In this document: in pieces, positions 17,929 to 26,753 of the stretch | Layout: the number at the start of each line of letters is the position of its first letter | How positions within the stretch are numbered: position 1 is the first letter of the stretch | Assembly: GCF_001277195.1 (NCBI RefSeq) | Contig: NZ_CP012268.1 | Coordinates: 3,410,001 to 3,474,000, forward strand | DNA length: 64,000 bases | DNA from: Cronobacter muytjensii ATCC 51329 | Lineage (GTDB): Bacteria; Pseudomonadota; Gammaproteobacteria; Enterobacterales; Enterobacteriaceae | Direction of reading: 5' to 3' | The notes under the pieces: generated by a model | Databases searched by the model: none | Told to the model about the DNA's origin: nothing | What the model saw: only the letters and a program-made list of their open reading frames with translations | Made by a program: the position numbers and the translations under genes

Positions 17929-19002
17929 TTACTGGCTAAGACGGCTTGCGATAAGCCGCAGTTCATCGGCGATTTTACGCATATCCGGCGTGTCGTCCGC
18001 ACGCGGGCCCGTCGAGTGGCGGATAACCAGCCGCGCGGGCAGGATCGATGAGAGCCTTGAGACGTCGCTTTCGCTCGCCTCCAGCAGACGGCGCACCGCC
18101 TCTTTGCCCTGCATATCGAGATCGAGCGATACGGTCGTCAGCGCCGGGTAGAAAAACGAGCTTTCATAAGTGTCATCGTAGCCAATCACCGATTTCTGGC
18201 CTGGAATAGAGAGCTGCTGCTGGTGAAAGGCGCTCAGCACGCCGAGCGCCATCTGATCGTTCGCCACCAGCACGGCGGTAAAATGCGGCGCCTCGCGCAG
18301 CATTTGCAGCGCGCCCGCGTAACCACTCCGGGCATCCCAGTTGCCGTGCAGCACCGTGACCGGTTTTAAGCCGTAGCTTTCCAGCGTTTCAAGCCAGCTT
18401 TTCAGACGCAGGCGCGCGGAGACCGAGTGCTCCGGGCCAGCCAGCAGCGCGATATCGCGATGCCCGAGTTCGTATAAATACTTCACGCTCGCGCGCGTGC
18501 CATCAGCCGGATTAAAAGAGACGTTAAACACAGAGCTGTACGGGTCCACATCCAGAAAAAGGCACAAAATGTCGTCGTTCTCAGCGGCGATTTTCTCGGC
18601 TTCCTCGGTCTCCAGCGGCACGTTAATGATAACCTTATCCACCAGCTGTGACTTGAGCTCGTTGATAGAATCCTGAATTCCCTGGCTGACGTTCTCATCA
18701 ATCATTGAGATCAACACCTGGTAGCCATCCAGATTTGCGTAACGTTTCACCGCCGCAGCCACCTGCGAAGGCGCATGCAGCGCCAGCGACGTGGTTACCA
18801 GCCCGAGCGTCATACTCTGCTTGCCGACCAGTTGCTGCGCCAGCCGGTTTGGCACGTAACGCAAATGAGCGATCGCCTCTTCGACCTTGCGGCGCGTGGC
18901 TTCAGAGACATTCGCCGACTTATTCAGTACACGGGACACCGTCTGGTAGGAAACCCCCGCATGGCGGGCGACATCTTCCAGTGTGGCGCTTTTAGACTTC
19001 AT
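17929..19002 (-). CDS. ganR: LacI-family regulator of the galactan locus
   Basis: A 357-aa LacI/GalR repressor. The helix-turn-helix (residues 8-28, LEDVARHAGVSYQTVSRVLN) is followed by a hinge helix (RLAQQLVG) and a sugar-binding domain close to LacI itself in layout (YDDTYESSFFYPALTTV). The longer frame to 19140 would begin inside the promoter region. ATG at 19002 is preceded by AAGGAACCGGAAG and aligns with the family start. It is divergent from the LamB-type porin gene and flanks the GH53/GH42/ABC genes, so it is most likely the galactan or galacto-oligosaccharide repressor. The symbol is assigned by context. Confidence 0.85.
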   Translation of the reverse strand: MKSKSATLEDVARHAGVSYQTVSRVLNKSANVSEATRRKVEEAIAHLRYVPNRLAQQLVGKQSMTLGLVTTSLALHAPSQVAAAVKRYANLDGYQVLISMIDENVSQGIQDSINELKSQLVDKVIINVPLETEEAEKIAAENDDILCLFLDVDPYSSVFNVSFNPADGTRASVKYLYELGHRDIALLAGPEHSVSARLRLKSWLETLESYGLKPVTVLHGNWDARSGYAGALQMLREAPHFTAVLVANDQMALGVLSAFHQQQLSIPGQKSVIGYDDTYESSFFYPALTTVSLDLDMQGKEAVRRLLEASESDVSRLSSILPARLVIRHSTGPRADDTPDMRKIADELRLIASRLSQ

Positions 19003-19099
19003 CTTCCGGTTCCTTTTTCGTGGGCTGGGCTGATTGTAACAGGGGCCAGCCGGAAAAACCTTTTCTGCACAAATCCTCGTTATCCTTACGCTGCAATAA

Positions 19100-19113
19100 G
19101 TACTACGTTCACA
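19100..19113. promoter_or_regulatory. Candidate GanR motif, copy 1
   Basis: GTACTACGTTCACA; its reverse complement TGTGAACGTAGTAC matches copy 2 at 19240-19253 at 13 of 14 positions. It is about 100 bp upstream of the regulator's start codon. Confidence 0.45.
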
Positions 19114-19125
19114 ATACATAAAACT

Positions 19126-19141
19126 CGTGAGAAACATCACC
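19126..19141. promoter_or_regulatory. Candidate CRP site, ganR-porin intergenic region
   Basis: CGTGA-GAAACA-TCACC is a near-symmetric match to TGTGA-N6-TCACA, located 134 bp before the porin start and 124 bp before the regulator start. This fits catabolite activation of a sugar porin. Confidence 0.55.
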
Positions 19142-19239
19142 GTTCGTTACAAAATAGCCTGATTTCTTTGCACTGAGTCACAATTAATTAAGATCAAATT
19201 TGCCTGATATTTCGTAAAGGCGTTTTATGGCTGCGGTTA

Positions 19240-19253
19240 TGTGAACGTAATAC
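19240..19253. promoter_or_regulatory. Candidate GanR motif, copy 2
   Basis: TGTGAACGTAATAC, inverted relative to copy 1 and 22 bp before the porin start codon, a position suited to repression. A related element lies at 28267-28281 between ganO and the ATPase gene. Confidence 0.45.
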
Positions 19254-19274
19254 AAAACAATAAAAGAGGTTACT

Positions 19275-20543
19275 ATGAACACTACGCTACGCACAGTGGC
19301 CGTTGCGTTAGCCGCCGCGCTGACTTCACCCTGCCTGATGGCAGCCTCATCCTCTGTACCTATTGATTTTCATGGCTATTTGCGTGGCGGCGTGGGCGTC
19401 TCGCAAGACGGCGGCCAGGAAGAGTGGCAGAAAAATAAGCTGGGGCGTCTCGGTAACGAAACCGACACCTACGGCGAAGTGGAGCTGGGCTCCGAAGTGT
19501 ATAAAAAAGACGAAGTCAGTTTCTATGTCGACAGTATGGTCAGCATGGTGTCTGACGGCTCCAATGATAATGAAAGCACGCTGAATGACGATGCCGAGTT
19601 TGGCCTGCGTCAGTTAAACCTGCAAATCAAAGGGCTTGTCCCGGGCGATCCGAACGCCGTGATCTGGGGCGGTAAACGCTACTATCAGCGCCACGATCTG
19701 CACATCATCGATACCAAATACTGGAACATCTCCGGCTCCGGCGCGGGGATTGAAAACTACACCGTCGGGCCGGGTGCCGTCTCATTCGCCTGGATCCGCG
19801 GTGACGCTAACGATCTCGACTACCGCGTGGACGGCGATAACGACGTCAACATCAACTACCTCGATCTGCGTTATGCGGGCTGGAAGCCATGGGCGGGCGC
19901 CTGGACAGAGTTCGGTATTGATTACGCGATGCCCAACCCGACCGACAAACAGAAAGAGTACGGCGGTCTCTATGAAGCCGATAACGGCGTGATGCTGACC
20001 GGCGAAATCAGCCAGGACATGCTCGGCGGCTATAACAAACTGGTGTTGCAGTACGCCAACAAAGGGCTTGCGCAGAATATGGTGTCTCAGGGCGGCGGCT
20101 GGTATGACATGTGGAACTATGTCAATGACGCCAGCGGGTATCGCGTGATCAACACGGGCCTTATCCCGATCACCGACAAGTTCTCCTTTAACCATGTCCT
20201 GACCTGGGGCTCGGCGGACGACATCACCGCCACGACCGATAAATCCCGTCTCTTCTCGCTGGTGGGCCGCGGCCAGTATCAGTTTACCCAGTACGTGCGT
20301 CTCATCGGGGAAGTGGGCGGGTTCTGGCAGAAAGAGACCTACAACAACGGCACGGATTTCAAACAGAGCGGCGAAAAATACACGGTCGCGCTGGGTCTCG
20401 CCGACGGCCCGGATTTCATGTCGCGCCCGGAACTGCGCGTATTCGCCTCTTATCTGAACGATTCGCAGAACGGCAAATCGTTGCAGGACGGCACCGCTGA
20501 CGATACCTGGAACTTCGGCGTTCAGGTGGAGGCCTGGTGGTAA
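19275..20543 (+). CDS. LamB-type (maltoporin family) outer-membrane sugar porin
   Basis: A 422-aa precursor with a Sec signal peptide (hydrophobic core about residues 7-22, cleavage near MAA-SSSVP). The body matches the maltoporin family: FHGYLRGGVG at the mature N-terminus, aromatic-rich strands (GGKRYYQRHDLHIIDTKYW) and a C-terminal strand ending in Trp (VQVEAWW). It is smaller than or similar to LamB (446 aa). Its position between the regulator and the galactanase/ABC genes suggests passage of galacto-oligosaccharides across the outer membrane. It is monocistronic, with a terminator 170 bp downstream. Confidence 0.9.
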   Translation: MNTTLRTVAVALAAALTSPCLMAASSSVPIDFHGYLRGGVGVSQDGGQEEWQKNKLGRLGNETDTYGEVELGSEVYKKDEVSFYVDSMVSMVSDGSNDNESTLNDDAEFGLRQLNLQIKGLVPGDPNAVIWGGKRYYQRHDLHIIDTKYWNISGSGAGIENYTVGPGAVSFAWIRGDANDLDYRVDGDNDVNINYLDLRYAGWKPWAGAWTEFGIDYAMPNPTDKQKEYGGLYEADNGVMLTGEISQDMLGGYNKLVLQYANKGLAQNMVSQGGGWYDMWNYVNDASGYRVINTGLIPITDKFSFNHVLTWGSADDITATTDKSRLFSLVGRGQYQFTQYVRLIGEVGGFWQKETYNNGTDFKQSGEKYTVALGLADGPDFMSRPELRVFASYLNDSQNGKSLQDGTADDTWNFGVQVEAWW

Positions 20544-20713
20544 GTCGTTGTCTCCTGACGCTAACCGCGCGTCAGGTAGCGCAGGCGGCAGCGGCCCGAA
20601 ACCGCCGTCGCCAGGCGCTGTTTACTGCGGTAATGCAGGACAAGCGTTGTATCTCTGAGAAGTCTGGCACATCCATCAAGGCGTAAGCCGCTGATGCACC
20701 CTCGTTGCCTTTT

Positions 20714-20752
20714 GCGGGATAACCTTTTATGCAGGGTTATCCCGCTTTTTTT
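20714..20752 (+). terminator. Intrinsic terminator of the porin gene
   Basis: GCGGGATAAC (20714-20723) pairs perfectly with GTTATCCCGC (20736-20745) and is followed by seven T residues on the plus strand. It reaches the stop codon of the convergent EIIB gene. Confidence 0.8.
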
Positions 20753-21068
20753 ACCTGCCCGTAAAGCGCTCATCCAGCAGTTTTCGCAGCGCGTCAGACT
20801 GCTTGCCGAAAATCGCGTGCACCTCCTGACCGAGAATAATCACGCCCAGCGCCCCTTCGTCCTGTAAGGCCTGCGAATCGACGCGGGTTAAATCCTTTAC
20901 CTTTACGCGCAGGCGCGTCATGCAGGCGTCAACGCTGTCGATATTGTCCTGCCCGCCGAAATCCGCCACCAGGCGCGCGATTTGCTTTCGCTCCTCGTCG
21001 CTTAAGGCAATCGTGCTGGCGGGCTGCGGGCGGGTAACGTGGTGAAGAAACGATTTCAGGCTAACCAT
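20751..21068 (-). CDS. Solitary PTS EIIB domain protein (glucose/GlcB-type)
   Basis: A 105-aa protein made of a single EIIB domain of the glucose family. The phosphorylatable Cys49 lies in DACMTRLRV, followed by the conserved ALGVIILGQEVHAIFG strand region. No EIIC or EIIA domain is attached or adjacent. It follows the GH42 gene in the same direction but is separated by a strong hairpin, so it is expressed by read-through or from its own promoter. In a locus whose importer is an ABC system, a free EIIB could phosphorylate another permease or act as a regulatory phospho-relay. The role is unknown. Confidence 0.82.
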   Translation of the reverse strand: MVSLKSFLHHVTRPQPASTIALSDEERKQIARLVADFGGQDNIDSVDACMTRLRVKVKDLTRVDSQALQDEGALGVIILGQEVHAIFGKQSDALRKLLDERFTGR

Positions 21069-21093
21069 AGCGGCTCCTTGTTCAGGCAGAGAA

Positions 21094-21124
21094 TAAAAAA
21101 GCGCCCGTTCGGCTGAACGGGCGC
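21094..21124 (-). terminator. Intrinsic terminator of the galactan operon
   Basis: GCGCCCGTTC (21101-21110) pairs perfectly with GAACGGGCGC (21115-21124) around a 4-base loop. On the minus strand it is followed by TTTTTTATT. It separates the GH42 gene from the solitary EIIB gene. Confidence 0.85.
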
Positions 21125-21137
21125 GCAGGGAGAGGTT

Positions 21138-23198
21138 TCAGGCGAGGCGGCGGCGCAGAATGCGGCACCCCCACGGGGCGAGCGGCAGCTTGCCGCTGAC
21201 GGCGTCGCCGGTCAGCATATCGGCGCAGCCCTCCGGCAGCGTCACCGACTGCGGCGCGCCGGTGTAGTTTTCAACGAAAATAAACGCCGATTCGCCATCC
21301 TGACGGGCGTGCGCCGTGACGCCTGGCGGGAAGTCCGCCTCCAGCGCGCGTGGCAGCGACAGCTCGTTAATAATGTTGGCGAAGAAATCGCGCTGGAAGG
21401 CGAGGTCGTTACGCGAGGCCACATACCAGGCCTTGCCCGCGCCAAACGCGTTAACGGTCACCGCCGCGCGTCCGGCGTAGAAATCATCGCGATACGTCGC
21501 AAGCGCCGTCGCGCCTTCGGTGTGGATCAGATCGCACAGATGGCGCACCTGATACGGCCCCTGTAGCCCCGCTTCATTGCCCGCCAGCCCCTGAATCAGA
21601 TTGCGTTCGCCTTCGGCAAGGCAGTCTATCTCTTCGGCCCAGATGCCCAGCAGCTTACGCAGCGGGCCGGGGAACCCGCCCAGATGGCAGAGATCGGTGT
21701 CGTTAACGATGCCGCTCCAGTAGGTCGTCACAAAGTGGCCGCCCTGTTCGACAAATGCCTCAACGCGCTGCGCGAACCCGTCGCGCACCATATAGAGCAT
21801 CGGGGCGATAACGAGTTTATAGCGGCTGAGATCGGCGTCGGCGTTGATGATATCGACCGCGATCCCCTGCTCCCAGAAAGGCCGGTAGTGTTCTGCGACC
21901 GTCTTTTCATACTCCAGCCCCAGGTTGCGCGGGCCCTGCGCGTCGTCCATCGCCCAGCGGCTTTCCCAGTCGAAAATCACCGCCATCTGCGCGTCCACCC
22001 GCGCGCCGACCACCGGATCGAGCTGGCTTAAGATATCGCCAAGCTGCGCCACTTCGCGCCCGATGCGGGTGTCGATATGGCCGACATGATCCACCACCGC
22101 GCCGTGGAATTTCTCTACCGAGCCGCGGCTTTTACGCCACTGGAAGTACTGCACAGAATCCGCGCCGTGCGCCACCGCCTGGAGTGAAGAGAGAATATGC
22201 ATCCCCGGCTTTTTCAGTTTGCTGGTGGGCTGCCAGTTGGTGGTGCCCGGCGTCGACTCCATCAGCACAAACGGTTTGCCTTGTTTTAAGGTGCGCATCA
22301 GGTCGTGATACATGGCCGTGTAGCAGGCGAGCTCGGTTTCGTCTTTATCGCGGTGCCACATTGGGTAGCTGTCCCAGGAGATAAAATCGAGCGGTTCGGC
22401 AAGCTGCCAGTAGTCGTAATCGTAGAAATACTCCATGAAGTTAGTGGTCGCAGGTAATTCCGGGTTCACCGCCTTTAGCGGGGCCAGTTCGTGACGGCAG
22501 AAATCGGTCACCTGCGCGGTGTTAAAGCGCCGCCAGTCCAGATTCAGGCCGTGAATGGAGTTTTCGCCCTGCGGCGCCGGGGATTCAATCTGCGACCAGT
22601 CGGTAAAGGTGTGGCTCCAGAAGGTGCTCCACCAGGCCTCGTTGAGTTTGTCGAGCGTGCCGTAGCGCGCCTTCAGCCAGCCGCGGAAATTCTCCTGGCA
22701 CAACCCGCAGTGGCATTCGCCGCCATATTCGTTAGAGATATGCCAGCCGAGCACCGCCGGATGGTGCGCGTAACGCTCCGCCAGCAGGCGGTTGATGGTC
22801 GCGGTTTTTTCCCGATAGACCGGCGAGCTCATGCAGTGGTTATGGCGACCGCCGTGCAGCGCCGGTACGCGGTCGCGCCCGACGCGCAGCACCTGCGGGT
22901 ATTTCTGCGACATCCATGCAGGACGCGCGCCGCTCGGCGTGGCGAGGAAGACATGCACGCCGCCCTGATAGAGCTTGTCGATAATCTCATCGAGCCACTC
23001 GAAGCGGAACACGCCCTCTTCCGGCTCAAGCTTCGCCCAGCTGAAAATGCCGACCGACATGACGTTGCATTTCGCCTGCTGCATCATGGCGATATCGCTC
23101 TCAACGGTGCCGGGATAGTGTTCCCACTGCTCCGGGTTGTAGTCCGCGCCGTGCAAAAGGGCGCTGACCTTCGGACTTAAAGGCGCAAATTTGTTCAT
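21138..23198 (-). CDS. ganA: GH42 beta-galactosidase
   Basis: A 686-aa cytoplasmic beta-galactosidase that hydrolyses beta-1,4-galacto-oligosaccharides to galactose. The acid/base is Glu157 (HISNEYGG) and the nucleophile Glu314 (LMESTPG). Cys122, Cys162, Cys164 and Cys167 form the zinc cluster known in GH42 enzymes. No signal peptide is present. The TIM barrel is followed by the trimerisation domain (about 390-600) and a small beta-sandwich ending in WGCRILRR. It is the last gene of the ganO-P-Q-B-A series. A 97-bp gap with a stem-loop separates it from ganB. Confidence 0.93.
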   Translation of the reverse strand: MNKFAPLSPKVSALLHGADYNPEQWEHYPGTVESDIAMMQQAKCNVMSVGIFSWAKLEPEEGVFRFEWLDEIIDKLYQGGVHVFLATPSGARPAWMSQKYPQVLRVGRDRVPALHGGRHNHCMSSPVYREKTATINRLLAERYAHHPAVLGWHISNEYGGECHCGLCQENFRGWLKARYGTLDKLNEAWWSTFWSHTFTDWSQIESPAPQGENSIHGLNLDWRRFNTAQVTDFCRHELAPLKAVNPELPATTNFMEYFYDYDYWQLAEPLDFISWDSYPMWHRDKDETELACYTAMYHDLMRTLKQGKPFVLMESTPGTTNWQPTSKLKKPGMHILSSLQAVAHGADSVQYFQWRKSRGSVEKFHGAVVDHVGHIDTRIGREVAQLGDILSQLDPVVGARVDAQMAVIFDWESRWAMDDAQGPRNLGLEYEKTVAEHYRPFWEQGIAVDIINADADLSRYKLVIAPMLYMVRDGFAQRVEAFVEQGGHFVTTYWSGIVNDTDLCHLGGFPGPLRKLLGIWAEEIDCLAEGERNLIQGLAGNEAGLQGPYQVRHLCDLIHTEGATALATYRDDFYAGRAAVTVNAFGAGKAWYVASRNDLAFQRDFFANIINELSLPRALEADFPPGVTAHARQDGESAFIFVENYTGAPQSVTLPEGCADMLTGDAVSGKLPLAPWGCRILRRRLA

Positions 23199-23235
23199 GT
23201 TAAGCTTCCTGATACCGCATACCCGTCCGGTTTCC

Positions 23236-23261
23236 CCCGGCAGGCGTCATGGCCTGCCGGG
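23236..23261 (-). promoter_or_regulatory. Intercistronic hairpin between ganB and ganA
   Basis: CCCGGCAGGC and GCCTGCCGGG form a perfect 10-bp stem without a U-tract. In a leftward transcript it would protect the 3' end of the upstream message or adjust GanA relative to GanB. Confidence 0.45.
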
Positions 23262-23295
23262 TCAATGCATCGGGGTATAAAGGGAATAATAAGGA

Positions 23296-24495
23296 TTAGT
23301 TAAAGACGTTCACCGAGGGCAGAACCTGCCCGTGGCAGTCGAAAAACGCCTGGTTTTCGCGGGCGTTGCCGGTTTTCCATTCGTCGTGGATATACTTCAT
23401 GCCCGCCGGCGTCGCCCAGGTGTTGCCGGGCACGGCAATCCAGGCCGGTTCCCAGTAGAAAATGCCTTTGCCGCGATGGTTCTCGACATTCGCCACGCTC
23501 TGCATCAGGTCATGCACGTAGTCGTACTGGCCCTGTACCGTCGCCGGGTAGCCGCCATCTTTTTCTTCTTTCTGCTGGAAGCTGTTTTCGGCGTTATCGC
23601 AGTTCTCCAGCGTGTACGCATAGGCAGCTTCCACCACGATCACGTCTTTGTCGTAGCGCTTGCTGATGTCGTCCATATTGGCTTTGAGCGCGCTGATGGG
23701 GCCGTTCCAGTAGGTGTACATCGACAGCCCGATGACATCGAACGGCACCTGACGTTTGGTGATTTCATCGAACCACCAGCGGAAGGTGTCGTTTTTGGTG
23801 CCTTCGGCCAGATGCAGCATGATTTTCACCTGCTCGCCCTGGGTGAGATTTTCACGCAGGCCGCTGATGGCCGCGTTTAGCAGGCCCGCGAGACGGTCAA
23901 ACTCGCCGCCGCCCTGCCCCCAGCTTTTGCCTTCCGGCCACAGGATGCCGCCGTTGATTTCATTGCCGATCTGCACCATATCCGGCAGCACGCCCGCCTT
24001 TTTAAATGCAGCGATCGTGTCGCGGGTGTAGTCATGGATCGTGGTTTTGAGCTGGTCGTAATTCTGGTTTTCCCAGGCTTTCGGCTTGAACTGTTTGCCC
24101 GGATCGGTCCAGAAATCGCTGTAGTGGAAATCGAGCAGCAGCCGCATGCCCTGCGCTTTAACACGTTTGGCCAGCGCAAGCGTCGTAGCGAGATCGTTGG
24201 TGCCGCCGCCGTAAGGCGCGCCCGCGCTGTCTTTTGGGTCGACCCACAGGCGCAGACGCACGTAGTTGACGCCGTTCTCACGCAGAATAGTCAGCGCGTC
24301 CTGCGGTTTGTGGTTCGCATCGTAGAACGTCGCGCCCTGGCGCTCCAGCTCCGGCAGCGTGGAGATATCCGCGCCCTTAATAAAATCGGCCGGGAGAGAG
24401 AGCGGCTTCGGCGTTATCTGCGTCGTACTGGCGGCGAAAGCGGAAAAACAGCAGGCCAGCGAGGCGGCAAGCAGTGCGGGTTTACACAGTTTCAT
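23296..24495 (-). CDS. ganB: GH53 arabinogalactan endo-beta-1,4-galactanase
   Basis: A 399-aa secreted enzyme that cleaves beta-1,4-galactan main chains. It has a Sec signal peptide (residues 1 to about 21, AFA-AST). The GH53 barrel carries the acid/base Glu179 (QIGNEINGG) and the nucleophile Glu289 (VVEAAYAY). The motifs VNYVRLRLWVDP, LDFHYSDFWTDPGKQ and GKGIFYWEPAWI are typical of the family. A Cys pair near the C-terminus could form a disulfide. The start ATG lies 4 bp after the ganQ stop. The location is periplasmic or extracellular; the LamB-like porin implies that its products, at least, enter the periplasm. Confidence 0.94.
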   Translation of the reverse strand: MKLCKPALLAASLACCFSAFAASTTQITPKPLSLPADFIKGADISTLPELERQGATFYDANHKPQDALTILRENGVNYVRLRLWVDPKDSAGAPYGGGTNDLATTLALAKRVKAQGMRLLLDFHYSDFWTDPGKQFKPKAWENQNYDQLKTTIHDYTRDTIAAFKKAGVLPDMVQIGNEINGGILWPEGKSWGQGGGEFDRLAGLLNAAISGLRENLTQGEQVKIMLHLAEGTKNDTFRWWFDEITKRQVPFDVIGLSMYTYWNGPISALKANMDDISKRYDKDVIVVEAAYAYTLENCDNAENSFQQKEEKDGGYPATVQGQYDYVHDLMQSVANVENHRGKGIFYWEPAWIAVPGNTWATPAGMKYIHDEWKTGNARENQAFFDCHGQVLPSVNVFN

Positions 24496-24499
24496 CAGA

Positions 24500-25351
24500 T
24501 TATCCTTTGGTACTGCCGGAGGTCAGGCCGGAGACGAAGTATTTCTGTAAGGCCAGGTAGAGAATGGCGACGGGTACGGCAATCAGCACTGCGCCTGCGG
24601 CGTAGGTGGTGTAGCTCGCGCCCATCTTCTGCGCCACCAGGTTATAGAGCCCGATAGGCAGCGTGTATTTATCCGGCGTGCGCAGAATCGTGCTTGAGAG
24701 AATGAAATCGCCGAGCGGCCCGGTGAAGGAGAACAGCGCCACCACCGCCACGATGGGTTTCGAGAGCGGCATGATGATTTCGATGAAAATGCGGAAATTG
24801 CTGGCGCCGTCCATGCGCGCGGATTCGTCGAGATCTTTTGGGATCGCGTCGAGATAGCCCTTCATCAGATACGTATTCATCGGGATCATCCCGGCGACGT
24901 AGATCAGCACCAGCGCCAGATGACTGTTAATCAGCCCGAGCAGTTGTGAGAGCACGAAAATGGCAATCAGCGCCGAGAACTGCGGGATCATCTGCAACAG
25001 CAGGAACAGCATCAGCCCGTTCTGGCGTCCTTTAAAGCGAAAGCGCGAGAACGCGTAGGCGGTGAAGCTAACGCTGATAAGCGTCAGCACCATCGTCATA
25101 AAGCTTATCTTCATCGAGTTCCAGTACCAGGTGAGGTAATTCACCTGGCCGTTAAAGAGATCCGCATAATGCTGGAACGACAGGTTTTCCGGGATTATTG
25201 AACTGCTGAGCAGGCTGTTGCCCGCATTCAGCGACGCGCCGATGGTCCAGATCAGCGGATAAATAATAATCACGCTCACGGTCAGGATCAGTAGCCACGA
25301 GAGCGAGAGCCGCAGCCACTTTTCCTGTTTCATGCTTTGTCTTTTGGCCAT
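24500..25351 (-). CDS. ganQ: Galacto-oligosaccharide ABC transporter permease (MalG-like)
   Basis: A 283-aa inner-membrane permease with six membrane segments and the EAA loop for ATPase contact (DESARMDGASNFRIFIEIIM, about residues 180-200). It is similar to MalG and GanQ, including the conserved C-terminal KYFVSGLTSGSTKG. It is 9 bp from ganP and 4 bp from ganB. Its partners would be GanP, GanO and the ATPase at 28349. Confidence 0.92.
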   Translation of the reverse strand: MAKRQSMKQEKWLRLSLSWLLILTVSVIIIYPLIWTIGASLNAGNSLLSSSIIPENLSFQHYADLFNGQVNYLTWYWNSMKISFMTMVLTLISVSFTAYAFSRFRFKGRQNGLMLFLLLQMIPQFSALIAIFVLSQLLGLINSHLALVLIYVAGMIPMNTYLMKGYLDAIPKDLDESARMDGASNFRIFIEIIMPLSKPIVAVVALFSFTGPLGDFILSSTILRTPDKYTLPIGLYNLVAQKMGASYTTYAAGAVLIAVPVAILYLALQKYFVSGLTSGSTKG

Positions 25352-25360
25352 GACGTCTCC

Positions 25361-26668
25361 TTATGCCGTCTCGTCATTTTTGAACGACTTCGTGGCGCGG
25401 AACTGCCACAGCGCCAGCCCTACCACAAAAATGGAGAGCAGAATGGTTATCGTCGCGGCGATGGCGTACTGGGACGAAGACATCGTCAGCTTGTAGATCC
25501 AGGAGACCAGAATATCGGTGCCGCCTGCGTTCGAGCCGGCCACCGCAGGGCCGCCGTTGTTAAACAGATAGATGATGTTGAAGTTGTTAAAGTTGAACGT
25601 GTATTGCGTGATGATGATGGGCGCAATCGCGTAGAGCACCAGCGGCAGCGTAATGGTGCGCAGACGCGTCCAGGTGCTGGCGCCGTCCATCTTCGCCGCT
25701 TCATACAAATCGTCCGGGATCGCCTGCAACACGCCGGTGGTCATCGCGAACACAAACGGGAAGCCGAGCCAGGTCTGCATCATAATGAGCGCGGTTTTGG
25801 TCCAGAACGGATCGGTCATCCAGGGTTTCGGCGCGATGTTAAAAAACGCCAGGATCGCGTTGTTAATCACCCCGAAGCTGTCGTTAAACATCCCGGCGAA
25901 CACCAGAATGGTGACAAAGCCCGGCACCGCCCACGGCAGAATGAAAATGGTGCGGATAAGCGGCTTGAAGCGCAGATCTTTCTGGTTTACCAGAATCGCC
26001 AGCAGCACGCCTACGGTGCACTGGAACGTAGTGGCGAGCAGCGTCCAGACCACCGTCCATTGCAACACGTCAAAGAATGTCGAGCGCCAGATGGAGAGCG
26101 TGAAAATATTGACGAAATTCTTCAAGCCCACCCAGTCCACCAGCTTTGCAGGCGGCGTGTGGTAGAGGTTGTAGTTGGTGAAGGCTATCGCAAACCCAAA
26201 CAGGATCGGGAATACCACCAGAAACACCAGCAGGATAAAGCCGGGCGCAATCATCAGATACGGAAAGCCGTCCGAGAGCAGCAGCTGATACTGTTTGCGC
26301 ACGCTGCTGAGCGTCAGCCCCTCGTCGCGTCGCTTGCCGTTCACCCAGGCATCGCGCAGCGAGAAGTAATAGACCGTCACCCCAAAGCCCACGACAAGCA
26401 GGCTCAGAATGCCTTCCGCCAGCAGGAAGATGGAGTTATCGCGCGGCACCTCTTCACCCAGCGTGTAGAGCCCCCACAGCCCGACACGCAGGAAATCGTG
26501 AAACACCCCGAGAAAGCTTGCCAGCAGCACCAGGAAGGTGACGCCTTTTAGCCACTGACGGTTATAAAACTGGCCCACGCCCGGCAGCAGAGCGCAGAGC
26601 AGCGCGCACCAGGCGTGTCGGCCCGCCCCTCTGGCAACGGGCATCTTTTCGCTGGGACTGATAATCAC
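25361..26668 (-). CDS. ganP: Galacto-oligosaccharide ABC transporter permease (MalF-like)
   Basis: A 435-aa permease with N-terminal membrane segments followed by the transport domain. The EAA motif is YEAAKMDGASTWTRLRTITL (about residues 322-341). It has the MalF/GanP layout but without the large periplasmic P2 loop of E. coli MalF. It is followed at once by the MalG-like gene and separated from the binding-protein gene by an 85-bp gap with a hairpin, which would lower permease expression relative to the binding protein. Confidence 0.92.
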   Translation of the reverse strand: MIISPSEKMPVARGAGRHAWCALLCALLPGVGQFYNRQWLKGVTFLVLLASFLGVFHDFLRVGLWGLYTLGEEVPRDNSIFLLAEGILSLLVVGFGVTVYYFSLRDAWVNGKRRDEGLTLSSVRKQYQLLLSDGFPYLMIAPGFILLVFLVVFPILFGFAIAFTNYNLYHTPPAKLVDWVGLKNFVNIFTLSIWRSTFFDVLQWTVVWTLLATTFQCTVGVLLAILVNQKDLRFKPLIRTIFILPWAVPGFVTILVFAGMFNDSFGVINNAILAFFNIAPKPWMTDPFWTKTALIMMQTWLGFPFVFAMTTGVLQAIPDDLYEAAKMDGASTWTRLRTITLPLVLYAIAPIIITQYTFNFNNFNIIYLFNNGGPAVAGSNAGGTDILVSWIYKLTMSSSQYAIAATITILLSIFVVGLALWQFRATKSFKNDETA

Positions 26669-26687
26669 ACACGGCTCCTTCTGAAAA

Positions 26688-26705
26688 CGGGAGGCGCCCC
26701 TCCCG
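26688..26705 (-). promoter_or_regulatory. Attenuating hairpin between ganO and ganP
   Basis: CGGGAGG and CCTCCCG form a 7-bp stem followed on the minus strand by TTTTCAG. Similar elements between binding-protein and permease genes cause partial termination or stabilise the upstream message, as in malE-malF. Confidence 0.45.
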
Positions 26706-26753
26706 CTTTTGACTGTTCATCCGGCGACGCCCGCAGGCGCCGCCAGGTACGGC

